NCBI RefSeq assembly: GCF_001652265.1
Contig: NZ_LWBS01000424.1
Location: 1 to 47,696, forward strand
From: Rhizobium leguminosarum
Lineage (GTDB): Bacteria > Pseudomonadota > Alphaproteobacteria > Rhizobiales > Rhizobiaceae
Direction: 5' to 3'
DNA length: 47,696 nt
Shown here: in pieces, positions 40,151 through 47,696 of the stretch
How positions within the stretch are numbered: the stretch's first letter is position 1
Layout: every line of letters begins with the position of its first letter
The notes under the pieces: generated by a model
What the model was told of the DNA's origin: nothing
Seen by the model: only the letters and a program-made list of their open reading frames with translations
Database searches by the model: none
Made by a program: the position numbers and the translations under genes

Positions 40151-40429
40151 TCAATGAACGGCTGCGATCACGGGAATCCCGGCTTCTTTCGCAGCGCGAA
40201 TGAGTGCGGTACGTGCTGCCATGGCTGAGATGTTCCCCTGAATTGCATCCAGACACGTTTTTACCGCAGCAATGTATTCCGCGCCATCGTCTGCAGGCCA
40301 GACGATCAAGGCATCGGCAATCTCACCCAGCGAGTGCACCATCATGCGCTTTTCTTGACCGCTCATCACAAGCATCAGAGGAGCAAAGTACTCGCTTCCG
40401 TGCCACGCCCCAATACCGGCCGTTTGCAT
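40151..40429 (-). CDS. DUF982 family protein
   Basis: A 92-residue DUF982 protein, a family almost confined to rhizobia and usually present in many plasmid copies. It has the typical start VMSGQEKRMMVHSLGEIADALI, the WPADDGAEYIAAVKTCLDAI centre and the ARTALIRAAKEAGIPVI end. The function is unknown. The start ATG 40429 has a GAGGAGACGAATAGGA leader. It belongs to a duplicated segment; the partner copy at 44.9 kb keeps only a scrap of this gene. Confidence 0.85.
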   Translation of the reverse strand: MQTAGIGAWHGSEYFAPLMLVMSGQEKRMMVHSLGEIADALIVWPADDGAEYIAAVKTCLDAIQGNISAMAARTALIRAAKEAGIPVIAAVH

Positions 40430-40790
40430 TCCTATTCGTCTCCTCTAACCGCACAAGAAGCATTCCCCATCCGCTGCGAAGTTCGGACGCCTAACATTGA
40501 TCCAGACGCTTCATCAGGGAGGCTCTGATGGGAGTTCAACAACAACAACGACCACCCCCCGAGTCCCTTCAACAAGGATGGGGAGCATCTAAGTGAGATG
40601 GCGCCGAGGGAAAGGCGGACTTAAGTCGGACCGGCGACCTCAGGACGCTGCTCATATTGGGTTTGAGGCAAGGTGAAGGTCCGCGGAGGGGCGGAACAGG
40701 AGGAGAATACGAGGTTCGACCCCGGCGTGACGTCCGACGTCTGGAACACTTCCTCCATCTTCCGGTCGACGATGACATCCCGGTATCGGC
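40430..40790 (+). repeat. Duplicated segment, copy A (BON gene missing)
   Basis: Matches 44985-45261 and 45565-45630. Shared pieces include CTCTAACCG, CATCAGGGAGG, CTTTCAACAAGGAT-like sequence, GGACTTAAGTC, GTGAAGGTCCG, GGAGGGGCGGA and GGAGGAGAATA, then ACGTCTGGAACACTTCCTCC. In copy B a BON-domain gene lies between the last two pieces. Here they are joined by a short GAGGTTCGACCCCGGCGTG. The coding part has been removed. Confidence 0.7.
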
Positions 40791-41074
40791 GATCGACGGC
40801 GCCCAGGGCCGACGCTTCGTGCTTCGTGAAGGTGTAGTCCTTTCGGGTGAGAAGCGGAACCGCCGAACCCCTCAGGCGGGTTTGAGAGCCGGTCGCTCGG
40901 CTGGTTTTCACCCCGAAAACCGCTGTCTCCTGTTAAGCCGCCCCGGCTTAACAGGTCGACGGTCCTCTTGATCGATGTTGCGGATCCTCCAATTGAAAGA
41001 GGACGACAGCTCACCTGCTTCACCGATGCTTGCAGTGCCCGCGCCCAGCTTGCAAATCGATCACGGCCTCGAGG
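40791..41074. other. Intergenic region, no gene assigned
   Basis: A minus-strand frame from 40911 reads LTRKDYTFTKHEASALGAVD and RKMEEVFQTSDV, but continues into repeat sequence. It is probably chance or a relic. An inverted repeat CTGTTAAGCC/GGCTTAACAG at 40931-40953 could be a terminator or operator. Confidence 0.35.
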
Positions 41075-41455
41075 CTATTTCCAAGAACTTCTGCCGATAT
41101 TCTCTTTTCCGTTCAACACGCTAACAGACTTCGGGCCCGTTTTATTCCAGGTCGCACATACCGCCTTGCCCGCGTCCCTCCCCCCCTTCCAGGTATGGCA
41201 GAACGTGTTGCCAGAAATGTGCCACACGCCGTCAATAGAGATTACATCTCCGGAATCGAGTTTAACCTGACCATGTGCGGTACCGTCCTTGAGTACAGAA
41301 AGCTCCCCACTGTAGCCCTCTTTTGGGCCGCCCAGCGCAATCACTTTGCCGTCTGAAAGCAGGGCCTGAAGCTCCTTTTCTATCATCGCGGTAGCAGCAA
41401 TAGCTTGCGTTCCGAGAAACATCATAGATAGTCCAGTCAGTATAGTTCTATGCAT
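41075..41455 (-). CDS. Small exported protein
   Basis: A 126-residue protein starting at ATG 41455 behind GGGGGA. It has a signal peptide (MHRTILTGLSMMFLGTQ, cleavage near AIAA). The mature domain has regularly placed Trp and Cys: ISIDGVWHISGNTFCHTWKG, KAVCATWNKTG. This fits small rhizobial exported proteins of the DUF995 type, as a weak likeness. No neighbour suggests a function. Confidence 0.65.
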   Translation of the reverse strand: MHRTILTGLSMMFLGTQAIAATAMIEKELQALLSDGKVIALGGPKEGYSGELSVLKDGTAHGQVKLDSGDVISIDGVWHISGNTFCHTWKGGRDAGKAVCATWNKTGPKSVSVLNGKENIGRSSWK

Positions 41456-41689
41456 TGGCCAATCCCCCCCATCTCCGCCAAGCACAGTTTCCATCCGACA
41501 TATATGAACTACAAGTCATCTCTTGTAATTAGCTACAACTCGCTTTGCCGGAAAAGCGAAGTCGCACGATAGTTTGGTAGTTTTCAGCAGATATCTGGGA
41601 AATGTTAGTTCATAGGTTATTGTTTTATTGAAAAATCATGATTTATGTTCGATATGGTTTTTGCATCGCAATTAATTCGCCAGCTCGGA

Positions 41690-41731
41690 AAACATCCCCT
41701 TTCCTGATCCGCGCTCCAGCGGGGTTTTTCT
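41690..41731 (+). ncRNA. Short terminator RNA, copy 2 (3' part)
   Basis: The plus strand reads ACATCCCCTTTCCTGATCCG, a stem CCGC-GCTCCA-GCGG and GGTTTTTCTTC. It matches the last 45 bases of the minus-strand RNA at 19874-19945. The 5' hairpin of that copy is not conserved. The stem sequence differs but still pairs. Confidence 0.5.
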
Positions 41732-41829
41732 TCTCTGAACTCAGCAACCGTTGCGCAAGTACAGATTAATCCAAGCATTGGTGCGGAAGCGCACCGGAAC
41801 CTTTTCGACCAATCGTTGTTTGGCCATAA

Positions 41830-41932
41830 GGATCGTACAGGTGGCCCCAATCCCGGGGCCGTCCGCCATCCCTTCCTTCCTGTACGATCCGTCCTTTCCA
41901 GATCGCCCCGTCCCGGCGGGGCTCCTTTTTTT
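41830..41932 (+). ncRNA. Structured small RNA, copy 2
   Basis: The 12-bp stem GGATCGTACAGG/CCTGTACGATCC (41830-41841 with 41879-41890) encloses hairpin GGCCCC/GGGGCC (41843-41860) and the unpaired GTCCGCCATC. Then come CCTTTCC and an intrinsic terminator, GCCCCG/CGGGGC (41905-41922) with a seven-base T tract to 41932. Just upstream, at about 41789-41804, GGTGCG-GAAG-CGCACC forms another hairpin. Compared with the copy at 19662-19770 the long stem has a compensated pair. Confidence 0.7.
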
Positions 41933-41965
41933 GATCCGCGGCGAGCAAAGCGCAACCAGCAGGAG

Positions 41966-42075
41966 CCGTCATCGACGACTATTATCTCCAAGTTCTGATA
42001 GGTCTGGCGCCCGGCAGATCGAAGTGTACGTTCAATAGCGGGAAGCATTGAAGGCGGGAATGACCACGGTCCGGA
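41966..42075 (-). pseudogene. Remnant of a family 2 glycosyltransferase
   Basis: The minus strand encodes RTVVIPAFNASRY and, after a one-base shift, IERTLRSAGRQTYQNLEIIV with VDDGS. This is the classic N-terminus of GT2 enzymes (nucleotide-binding strand, ETLRS helix, QTYxNLEIIVVDDGS). After 35 residues the sequence changes to the small-RNA block, so the rest of the gene is lost. The 41456-42116 gap otherwise holds only that block. Confidence 0.75.
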
Positions 42076-42116
42076 ATGGTGGGCGGCTGTTGCAAGCCGC
42101 CCGCAACATACTTCGG

Positions 42117-43736
42117 TTACTTCGCCATTGCGGCTCTAGCCGCCTCGATTTGCGCCTTGACGGCGTCGAGGTTGAAGCTTGCGCCTTTCTGCATCGGCGG
42201 GAATTCGATGGCCGTTTCCGCCAGCTTCCCGACTTCCTGCTGGACAAACACGAAGCGCCAGAATTGGAACATGAACCATTCGTTGAAATACCCCTGTGCG
42301 CCGTCCAGCGTTCCGTTTGCGGGCGTGCCCAGGCGTTCGAAGGGATCGAGGCGCAGGTTCGTGATTGAGGGCGCGTCGACGTGCTCCTTGGCTCCGAGCC
42401 AGCCATTCGGCTGCTCGATAAAGCGATACTTGTAGTCATCGATACGCACCGCGCCCAGCGTGCTTTCGCCAAAATAGAAGATCTCGTGGCGCTTCGACGG
42501 GCCTTTGCCAGTGAGCAGATCTAACTGGTTGTAGCCGTCGAGATGGTTCTTATAGGTCCGGTCTCCGATCTGCTTTCCCTTCAACAGTTCGTCCGTGATG
42601 TTCGGATTTCCGGCAGCGGCCACGAAAGTCGGCAGCCAGTCCAGTCCGGAGATCAGGCCATTCTCCACAGTTCCGGCAGGAATCTGGCCGGGCCAGCGAA
42701 TGAACGCCGGCACGCGGAAGCCGCCCTCGTAGATCGTACCCTTCTGCCCCCGAAAGGGTGTGTTGCCGCCGTCCGGCCACGTGAATGTCTCCGTGCCGTT
42801 GTCGGTGGTGAACAGGACGATGGTGTTGTCGTCGACGCCTAAATCCTTGAGTTTCTGCATCACCAAGCCGACGTCGTCGTCGAGTTGAGCCATGCCGGCT
42901 TCCTGGAGCGACCAGCCATTCTCCGCGGTCCGCAGCGCCTCATACTTCGGCGAAAGATGAGTGATGACGTGCATGCGCGTGGGATTGAGCCACAGGAAGA
43001 AAGGCTTGTTCTCCGCCTTGGCCTTCTCCACGAACTTCAAGGCTTGGTCGCGGATCTCGTCGTCCACCGTTTCCATCCGTTTCGGATAGAGCGTGCCGGC
43101 GTCTTCGATTCTCTGCTTGCCGACCTTCCCCCAGCGCCCGTCTACGGTCGCGTCGTCTGTTGTCGTTGCCCAGCTATGGACCATGTTGCGCGGCCCGACC
43201 TTGTCCAGCAAGTCCTGCGGGTAGTTGGGATGCGCGGGATCTTCCATCGCGTCGAGGTGATAGAGATATCCGAAGAACTCGTCGAACCCGTGAACAGTCG
43301 GCAGGAACTCGTTGAGGTCGCCAAGATGGTTCTTGCCGAACTGGCCGGTGGTATAACCCATGTCCTTGAGGGCAGTCGCCAACGTCACGGCTTCCGCCGG
43401 TAGGCCGGTCTTGGCACCTGCCTGTCCGACAGTGGTCATGCCGGTACGGATTGGAAGCTCGCCTGTGATGAAATTCGCCCGGCCCGCCGTGCAACTCGCC
43501 TCGGCGTAATAGTCGGAGAACAGCATGCCCTCGGCGGCGATCTTGTCGAGGTTCGGCGTACGGCCTGCCATCAAGCCGCGGTGATATGCGCCGATGTTCC
43601 ACATGCCAATGTCGTCGCCCATGACGACGACGATATTGGGCTTTTGCGCTTCTTGTGCCTGCGCCGGGACAAGCGCGCCCCAGAGAACGGCCGAAGCAGC
43701 CAATGCTCCGATGCCATAGATGATCTTGCGATACAT
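42117..43736 (-). CDS. Arylsulfatase, periplasmic
   Basis: A 539-residue sulfatase from ATG 43736, with a GGAGG site. A signal peptide (cleavage after PAQAQ, about residue 28) targets the periplasm. The metal site begins at VVVMGDDIGMWNIG. The formylglycine motif is SCTAGRANF with Cys82 (CxAxR). FGKNHLGDL, PTRMHVITH and LFTTDNGTE supply further ligands. It hydrolyses sulfate esters, aryl or other, and releases sulfate; it needs a formylglycine-generating enzyme not present in this window. It is probably monocistronic. Confidence 0.92.
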   Translation of the reverse strand: MYRKIIYGIGALAASAVLWGALVPAQAQEAQKPNIVVVMGDDIGMWNIGAYHRGLMAGRTPNLDKIAAEGMLFSDYYAEASCTAGRANFITGELPIRTGMTTVGQAGAKTGLPAEAVTLATALKDMGYTTGQFGKNHLGDLNEFLPTVHGFDEFFGYLYHLDAMEDPAHPNYPQDLLDKVGPRNMVHSWATTTDDATVDGRWGKVGKQRIEDAGTLYPKRMETVDDEIRDQALKFVEKAKAENKPFFLWLNPTRMHVITHLSPKYEALRTAENGWSLQEAGMAQLDDDVGLVMQKLKDLGVDDNTIVLFTTDNGTETFTWPDGGNTPFRGQKGTIYEGGFRVPAFIRWPGQIPAGTVENGLISGLDWLPTFVAAAGNPNITDELLKGKQIGDRTYKNHLDGYNQLDLLTGKGPSKRHEIFYFGESTLGAVRIDDYKYRFIEQPNGWLGAKEHVDAPSITNLRLDPFERLGTPANGTLDGAQGYFNEWFMFQFWRFVFVQQEVGKLAETAIEFPPMQKGASFNLDAVKAQIEAARAAMAK

Positions 43737-44326
43737 GTGACTCCTCCGTTGTGATTTCCGGCCGAACGATGAACCATCCGAACGCACGGCAGCAAATTCA
43801 ACGAGCGCCGCGGTCGCGTATTCACTCTGAATTCAATCGAAACAACTGGAGCAATTTCAGTATTGGACGCCCTTCAATTGGGAACGGCGCCGCCCAAGCG
43901 TGAGGTCCCTTGGTTTGCGAAAGGAGGCTCACAGCGCGCAACCTACCAAACGGCGGTCCGCCGCGATATTGTACCTTGGGGCAGCCGTGGCCGTTCCGCA
44001 ATTTTCTTGAAAGGAAACAGATATTTCTCTCGACACTCGCTGTTCGCGTGCCGATAGCAGGAAGGTTGGCGGTAGAGCAACTCGCCTGAATTCGTGACTT
44101 GTCATAAGACAAGTGGTCGACCACGAAGCAGCGCCGCCCGCGTCAGAAGCCCTCACGGAAAACGCTGCGGGCGGCAAAATCACGATATCAGACAGGGCGA
44201 ACAAAAAGTGTTCAGTCGCTCCTGCAATGCCTCTCTGGACGTTTTCTAAAGCCTTGCCATGTCTTTCGAATAGCCTGTCGACAGGCGACAGATGGCTTTT
44301 CAGCCCGAGGAAATGGAGGGAGCAGC
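43737..44326. other. Intergenic region, no gene seen
   Basis: 590 bp between the sulfatase start and the LuxR-type regulator. Open frames on both strands lack convincing composition. I see no repeat, terminator or tRNA. It should contain both divergent promoters. Confidence 0.4.
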
Positions 44327-44941
44327 TTGACAGCCATTACGATAGCGATCGTGGACGACCACCCTCTTTTTCGAGAAGGGGTGAGCCGCACTCTGTCCGA
44401 AATGGAGGATTTCGTCGTTGTCGGTGAAGGGGCAAGTGCCGATGACGCGGCCACGCTGGCGGTGTCCCAAAGGCCTGACGTCCTTCTGCTCGATGTGTCC
44501 ATGCCCGGAGGAGGGATCGAAGCGATTTCCGAGATTGCGGTGCGAAGCCCAGAGACAAAGGTCCTGATGCTGACCGCCTCGGAGGAAGTCGACCCCCTTC
44601 TCGCGGCGCTACGCCGAGGGGCAGCGGGATACGTTGTCAAGGGTATCGGATCACGCGGACTTGCAGAGGCCATTCGAACGGTCGTTGGAGGCTCGAGATT
44701 CATCTCGACGACCATGCGGGCCAAGATAGTCGAAAAAAGTCTCTTCGGCAGACCGGGTTCACTGACTCCTCGCGAAACCGAGGTGATAGAATTGGTAGCC
44801 GAAGGACATTCAAACAAGCATATCGGGCGCCGCCTGAACCTGCAGGAGAAAACGATCAAGCATCACATGACCGAAATACTGCTCAAGCTTGGCGCCAGCA
44901 ATCGGACGGAAGCAGCAATCAGATGGCGCCAAGGCGACTAG
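44327..44941 (+). CDS. NarL/FixJ-type response regulator
   Basis: A 204-residue two-domain regulator. The receiver has IVDDHPLF, the phospho-Asp in LLLDVSMPGG, the switch Thr in MLTASEE and Lys in YVVKGIG. The LuxR-type output domain starts at LTPRETEVIELVAEGHSNKHIG and continues EKTIKHHMTEILLKLGASNRTEAA. The start is TTG 44327, six bases after GGAGGGAG. No kinase gene is adjacent, so its partner is elsewhere. Confidence 0.9.
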   Translation: MTAITIAIVDDHPLFREGVSRTLSEMEDFVVVGEGASADDAATLAVSQRPDVLLLDVSMPGGGIEAISEIAVRSPETKVLMLTASEEVDPLLAALRRGAAGYVVKGIGSRGLAEAIRTVVGGSRFISTTMRAKIVEKSLFGRPGSLTPRETEVIELVAEGHSNKHIGRRLNLQEKTIKHHMTEILLKLGASNRTEAAIRWRQGD

Positions 44942-45261
44942 TCTTTACCGCTTAACACAAGCATCAGAGGAGCGAAGTCCTCCCACCTCTAACCGGACGA
45001 GGAGCATTTCCGGATCCGTTGCGGACATCGGACGCTCGACAGTGGTCGATAACTTGACGCGTCATCAGGGAGGTTTTGACTGGAGCTCAGCGACATCGCT
45101 AAAACCTCCCTGATGTCCTTTCAACAAGGATCAGGAGAATTTAAGCCGGATCGTGCCTAGGGAAAGCCGGACTTAAGTCCGGCTGGCGACGTCAGGACAC
45201 GCTGCTCATATGTCATGAGAGGTAACGTGAAGGTCCGTGGAGGGGCGGATAGGAGGAGAAT
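44942..45261 (+). repeat. Duplicated segment, copy B (DUF982 gene missing)
   Basis: The first 45 bases (ACAAGCATCAGAGGAGCGAA) match the interior of the DUF982 gene at 40371-40391. The sequence then jumps to the region upstream of that gene (CTCTAACCGG). Most of the DUF982 gene is therefore absent. The rest matches 40440-40700. AGCCGGACTTAAGTCCGGCT at 45165-45184 is a perfect 20-base palindrome, degraded in copy A. Confidence 0.7.
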
Positions 45262-45534
45262 ATGAAGTTCGGCCCCGGTAACTACAATCACGAAGAGCGC
45301 TGCTCGCAAGGCCATAGTTCGGCGTCGACGATCGCGACAATCGAAGCAGCCCTTTCCGCCGATCCGGATATCGACAGCAGTGCCATCGAGATCAGGATGC
45401 TCGGCCCTGTCGTCCTGCTCGAAGGCTATATAAGCAACACCGCAGACCGCGACAAAGCCATCTCGCTTGCTGCGATGATCGTCGGCGAGGAGAACGTCCA
45501 GGACCGGATGCTGAGCCGTTTTCCAACGCAGTAG
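45262..45534 (+). CDS. BON domain protein
   Basis: A 90-residue protein starting at ATG 45262 behind AGGAGGAG. One BON domain spans most of it: STIATIEAALSADPDIDSSA, IEIRMLGPVVLLEGYISNTA and DRDKAISLAAMIVGEENVQD. There is no signal peptide, so it is cytoplasmic. BON domains bind phospholipids or glycan and are often stress-induced. In the duplicate segment at 40.7 kb this gene has been deleted. Confidence 0.85.
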   Translation: MKFGPGNYNHEERCSQGHSSASTIATIEAALSADPDIDSSAIEIRMLGPVVLLEGYISNTADRDKAISLAAMIVGEENVQDRMLSRFPTQ

Positions 45535-45689
45535 ACAGTCGAATCCTACGGCTCGGACCAACGTCTGACCAAGCCCGGCATGAGGTCCTACGTCTGGAAC
45601 ACTTCCTCCATCTTCCGGTTTGGCTCCGCCGCGGATACCCGGGATCAATGCGCCGGCGGCAGAGTTACACTGCGGACCGGCTTAGAGTA

Positions 45690-45787
45690 TTTCCGTTTTT
45701 CTTCGAATCACGAAAATACTCTATCTCTTTGTTTTCACGCAATTCCGGACGCAAAACCGCTATGCACTTTTGCTGGATTGCTCTAGC
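45690..45787. repeat. Dispersed palindromic repeat, copy 3 of 3
   Basis: A diverged relative of 26638-26715 and 39117-39212: CTTTGTTTTCACGCA, CGCAAAACCGCTATGCACTT and TTGCTCTAG. It overlaps the last nine codons of the Cj0069-like gene, so the C-terminus QSSKSA of that protein is encoded by the repeat. An inverted TTTCTTCG/CGAAAATA part lies at the left. Confidence 0.55.
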
Positions 45788-46821
45788 CGCGACGCCATCG
45801 CGCGTGCAATCTCCGCAGGGGCTTCGTCAGGAATGGCGAAGACGGAACTGACGTTGATCTCGCAGAGAACGTAGGTGTCGTTGCCTGCAGCGTCCGGTGG
45901 CCCGTAAAGGAAATCGGCGTCCCAGATAATCGGCAACGACGCTGCTTCGATCCCAAGCGTCGACATCATTTCCGGCGTCCACTCGCTTTCCATTCTTGTC
46001 CTCAAGGTCTGGAACGGTTCTGCGGATGCTGGATGCATGATCCGCGGACCGGGCTGAAGTGGTTCCCGACCCGGTCCTGACGGTGGCGTCACCAGCGCCT
46101 TGACCAACTGCTGTCCGAAGCCCACGACCCTGCCTCCAGACATGTAGCAGCGGATCATGCCCTCGGGCAGACGGGACTGAAACGGCTGATCGACGATGCA
46201 GCCGCCATCGGTGAAGTAGCTCTCGCAGCGGGAAATGAAGTCAGACAGGTCGATGGTTTCAGGGACACTGCCTGATTTCGCTTCCAGCACACTGATCAAG
46301 GTCGCATCGCCGGCGGGCGTTCCAGCGAGTTCGACCTTCCAGATACCTTGCCCGCCGTTGCCGCGGTTCTGCTTCAACACGCGCGGCCCGGCGGCCAGGA
46401 ACGTTGGAACGAACGCCTGGCGGAAGTCCGCGGCGGCGCGATAGAGACGTGTGTCGACGCCCCAGCCGATATGCCTGGTCTCGTAGAGCACTTCCTTGAC
46501 GCCCATCTTGAGGATCACGTCCGGATGCGCACTTACAAATCGCCCGGCTTCCGCCACCTGTCGCAGAAGCGGATCGAGGATCTTTCTCGTCTTTCCGTCG
46601 TCGAGCGGGTTCACCCAGACAAGCACGGCGTCGACGGCAAGGAGCTGTTCGAAGACCTCGTCGGCGAATTCTTCGTCGAAGACGGCGGGCTCCGGCGCAA
46701 GGCCCAATGCCGCGAGTTCTTCGAAGATCCGGTGGAAGCGGTTGTTCTGTGGCGTCGCCGCTCGCCGGGCTTGCCGGTCGCCGCGCCAGACGATCGCAAT
46801 CCGTGGGGGCGAGTTCTTCAT
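45760..46821 (-). CDS. Cj0069-like ATP-grasp protein
   Basis: A 353-residue protein of the Cj0069 type with an ATP-grasp-like arrangement: N-terminal IAIVWRGDRQARRAATPQNN, then DAVLVWVNPLDDGKTRKILDP, PRVLKQNRGNGGQGIWKVEL (nucleotide loop) and YVLCEINVSSVFAIPDEAP (metal-binding Glu/Asn). The product is unknown; ATP-grasp enzymes usually join carboxylates to amines or thiols. The start overlaps by four bases (ATGA) the stop of a short rhodanese-like frame. The 3' end lies in a dispersed repeat. Confidence 0.8.
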   Translation of the reverse strand: MKNSPPRIAIVWRGDRQARRAATPQNNRFHRIFEELAALGLAPEPAVFDEEFADEVFEQLLAVDAVLVWVNPLDDGKTRKILDPLLRQVAEAGRFVSAHPDVILKMGVKEVLYETRHIGWGVDTRLYRAAADFRQAFVPTFLAAGPRVLKQNRGNGGQGIWKVELAGTPAGDATLISVLEAKSGSVPETIDLSDFISRCESYFTDGGCIVDQPFQSRLPEGMIRCYMSGGRVVGFGQQLVKALVTPPSGPGREPLQPGPRIMHPASAEPFQTLRTRMESEWTPEMMSTLGIEAASLPIIWDADFLYGPPDAAGNDTYVLCEINVSSVFAIPDEAPAEIARAMASRLEQSSKSA

Positions 46822-46967
46822 GGGTGCAACTCGAACGACAGGCGATAGGTGAAGACGCCTCGACTGAGCTTGAGTTCCTGCTGGCAGCGGACGTCTATCA
46901 GCGTCTGGGCGCGGGGGCCGACGATCCGATTCAGCTTGTCAGGTGTGATTTGAAGAAATGACGGCAT
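46818..46967 (-). CDS. Truncated rhodanese-like small ORF
   Basis: A 49-codon frame from ATG 46967 with a GGAGGACG site. MPSFLQITPDKLNRIVG and TLIDVRCQQELKLS match the start of a rhodanese domain of the kind fused to or placed beside ChrB-like chromate resistance proteins. The active-site loop is missing because the frame ends at LSFELHP. Its stop overlaps the ATG of the Cj0069-like gene, so it may act as a leader that couples translation. Confidence 0.55.
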   Translation of the reverse strand: MPSFLQITPDKLNRIVGPRAQTLIDVRCQQELKLSRGVFTYRLSFELHP

Positions 46968-47466
46968 TGCGCGTCCTCCGTTGGTGCGGGTTCAAGGACG
47001 CGATTCTTCGGCCATAGCCGCGCAATGGGTTTGTCGAATCGCTCCGGTCATTCCCTCTTATTCCGTCTCGATCCATACATTCTTTAGGGCAATTCTGCCC
47101 GAAATTGCCAATTTAGAAAAAAATGTCGATTCCGCCTTAGGCGGGAGGAATGTGGTCACGCCCCTCTGGTTTTCCTAAAGTTTTCAGTAGATGCATATCG
47201 CTCTAGTTGTAGAACGAATAACTCGCGGAGCGCTAGATATTAATACTGCCACATTTTGGGCGACTCGAAATTCCGCAAATATTTCAAAACGTAACATCGA
47301 AGTGATTTGGATAATGTGGCAGCAATATGGCTATGTTTCTCAAGTACTTACCGTCGCGCTGCGGTTGCGCCCTCCAGAATGTCGTCCTATAACCCGCCGC
47401 CGTAACGCCTAATTAACCAAAAATAGTAACCAGCAAACCACAACGCTGGGGTTGAGGAACAAGATC
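46968..47466. promoter_or_regulatory. Intergenic region with inverted repeat TGCCACATT/AATGTGGCA
   Basis: About 500 bp with AT-rich tracts and no gene. A 9-bp inverted repeat (47247-47255 and 47313-47321) lies 146 bp before the beta-helix gene; its arms are 57 bases apart, so looping or two binding sites are possible. A small CCGCC-TTA-GGCGG hairpin lies near 47136. Confidence 0.4.
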
Positions 47467-47696
47467 ATGACGACATACTACGTAGCGACGACCAGCAGCG
47501 GCGGCGGTAACGGAAGTGCCTCCACTCCCTTTCGCACGATTGGCGAGGCAATGGCAGCGGACCTTAAGCCCGGCGACGAGGTTGTGGTGCGCGCCGGCGT
47601 CTATAATGAGTCGGTGAACATGTACAAGGATGGTTCCGCCGCTGGCTACATTACCTTGCGGTCGGAGGTACCGGGTGGAGCGGTGATCCACTCAGC
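47467..47696 (+). CDS. Right-handed beta-helix protein, N-terminal part
   Basis: The frame begins at ATG 47467 behind GAGGAA and runs off the window. The first 76 residues (TYYVATTSSGGGNGSASTPF, RTIGEAMAADLKPGDEVVVRAGVYNE, GYITLRSEVPGGAVI) are typical of the first coils of pectate-lyase-like or NosD-like parallel beta-helix proteins. There is no N-terminal signal peptide. Rhizobial relatives are polysaccharide-active proteins exported by type I systems, usually with C-terminal Ca-binding repeats, which would lie outside the window. Confidence 0.75.
   Translation, partial: MTTYYVATTSSGGGNGSASTPFRTIGEAMAADLKPGDEVVVRAGVYNESVNMYKDGSAAGYITLRSEVPGGAVIHS

Larger units (their letters stand above)
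41688..41950 (+). repeat. Duplicated small-RNA block, copy 2
   Basis: The plus-strand partner of 19920-19645 (minus). The order, spacing and conserved words are given there. Similarity stops near 41950, where a glycosyltransferase remnant on the other strand begins. The minus-strand terminator-like hairpins at 19501-19609 have no partner here. Confidence 0.8.

Noticed and set aside
40621..40911. A 96-codon minus-strand frame in duplicated segment A
   Set aside because: Its second half is the antisense of repeat flanks shared with segment B, and only a short stretch looks protein-like.

Overview
The window looks like an accessory stretch, plasmid or chromid, of a Rhizobium-type alphaproteobacterium. 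GC content is high. It carries families common in Rhizobiaceae (DUF982, BA14K, a HisKA_2 sensor kinase, many SDR/LysR/TetR pairs), an alphaproteobacterial LexA box (GTTC-N7-GTTC) and several rhizobial-style intergenic repeats. I see no rRNA, tRNA, CRISPR array, phage module or plasmid replication gene. Assignments rest on motif reading and recall of families; no search was run.

Layout. 0-4 kb: a cut-off exported protein, a frameshifted IS5-like element, a PAS-HisKA_2 kinase with a single-domain response regulator, and a C39-like protein. 4-13.1 kb: a class II aldolase, a decayed VOC/SnoaL/cupin cluster under a TetR regulator, GFA, HxlR-SDR, AraC-SDR, two coupled small genes, an SRAP protein with an SOS box and a second TetR regulator. 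13.1-19.5 kb: that regulator's probable target (a periplasmic protein), membrane proteins, a third TetR with DUF4267 and DoxX-like genes, and LysR-DJ-1. 19.5-20.5 kb is gene-poor and holds minus-strand RNA-like hairpins. 20.5-27.5 kb: an exported esterase, LysR/NmrA/DUF1857, BA14K, and a DUF2892-ECF sigma-DUF2892 trio. 27.5-40 kb: ArsR-SDR, a broken phosphotransferase, ECF-SDR, TauE, HxlR-AzoR, a methyltransferase, PhzF, LysR-SDR-PPOX, a deaminase and another PPOX protein. 40-47.7 kb: DUF982, a sulfatase, a LuxR-type response regulator, a BON protein, a Cj0069-like ATP-grasp protein, and the start of a beta-helix protein.

How the genes work together. The dominant pattern is a series of small divergent cassettes: one regulator (TetR, HxlR, AraC, LysR, ArsR) facing one to three genes for reductases, flavoproteins, glyoxalase-like or small membrane proteins. 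Inverted repeats that could be operators lie in many of the shared intergenic regions. This suggests an accumulating stock of inducible detoxification and redox modules. Remnants of cupin, phosphotransferase, LysR, glycosyltransferase, rhodanese and transposase genes show active turnover.

The most unusual signal is non-coding. A block of about 270 bp near 19.6-19.9 kb (minus strand) recurs near 41.7-41.95 kb (plus strand). Each copy holds two terminator-bearing hairpin RNAs in the same order and spacing. A 12-bp stem in one of them carries a compensatory base-pair change, as expected for a conserved structured small RNA. A second notable signal is a duplicated segment (40.4-40.8 and 44.9-45.65 kb) in which each copy has lost the gene that the other kept.
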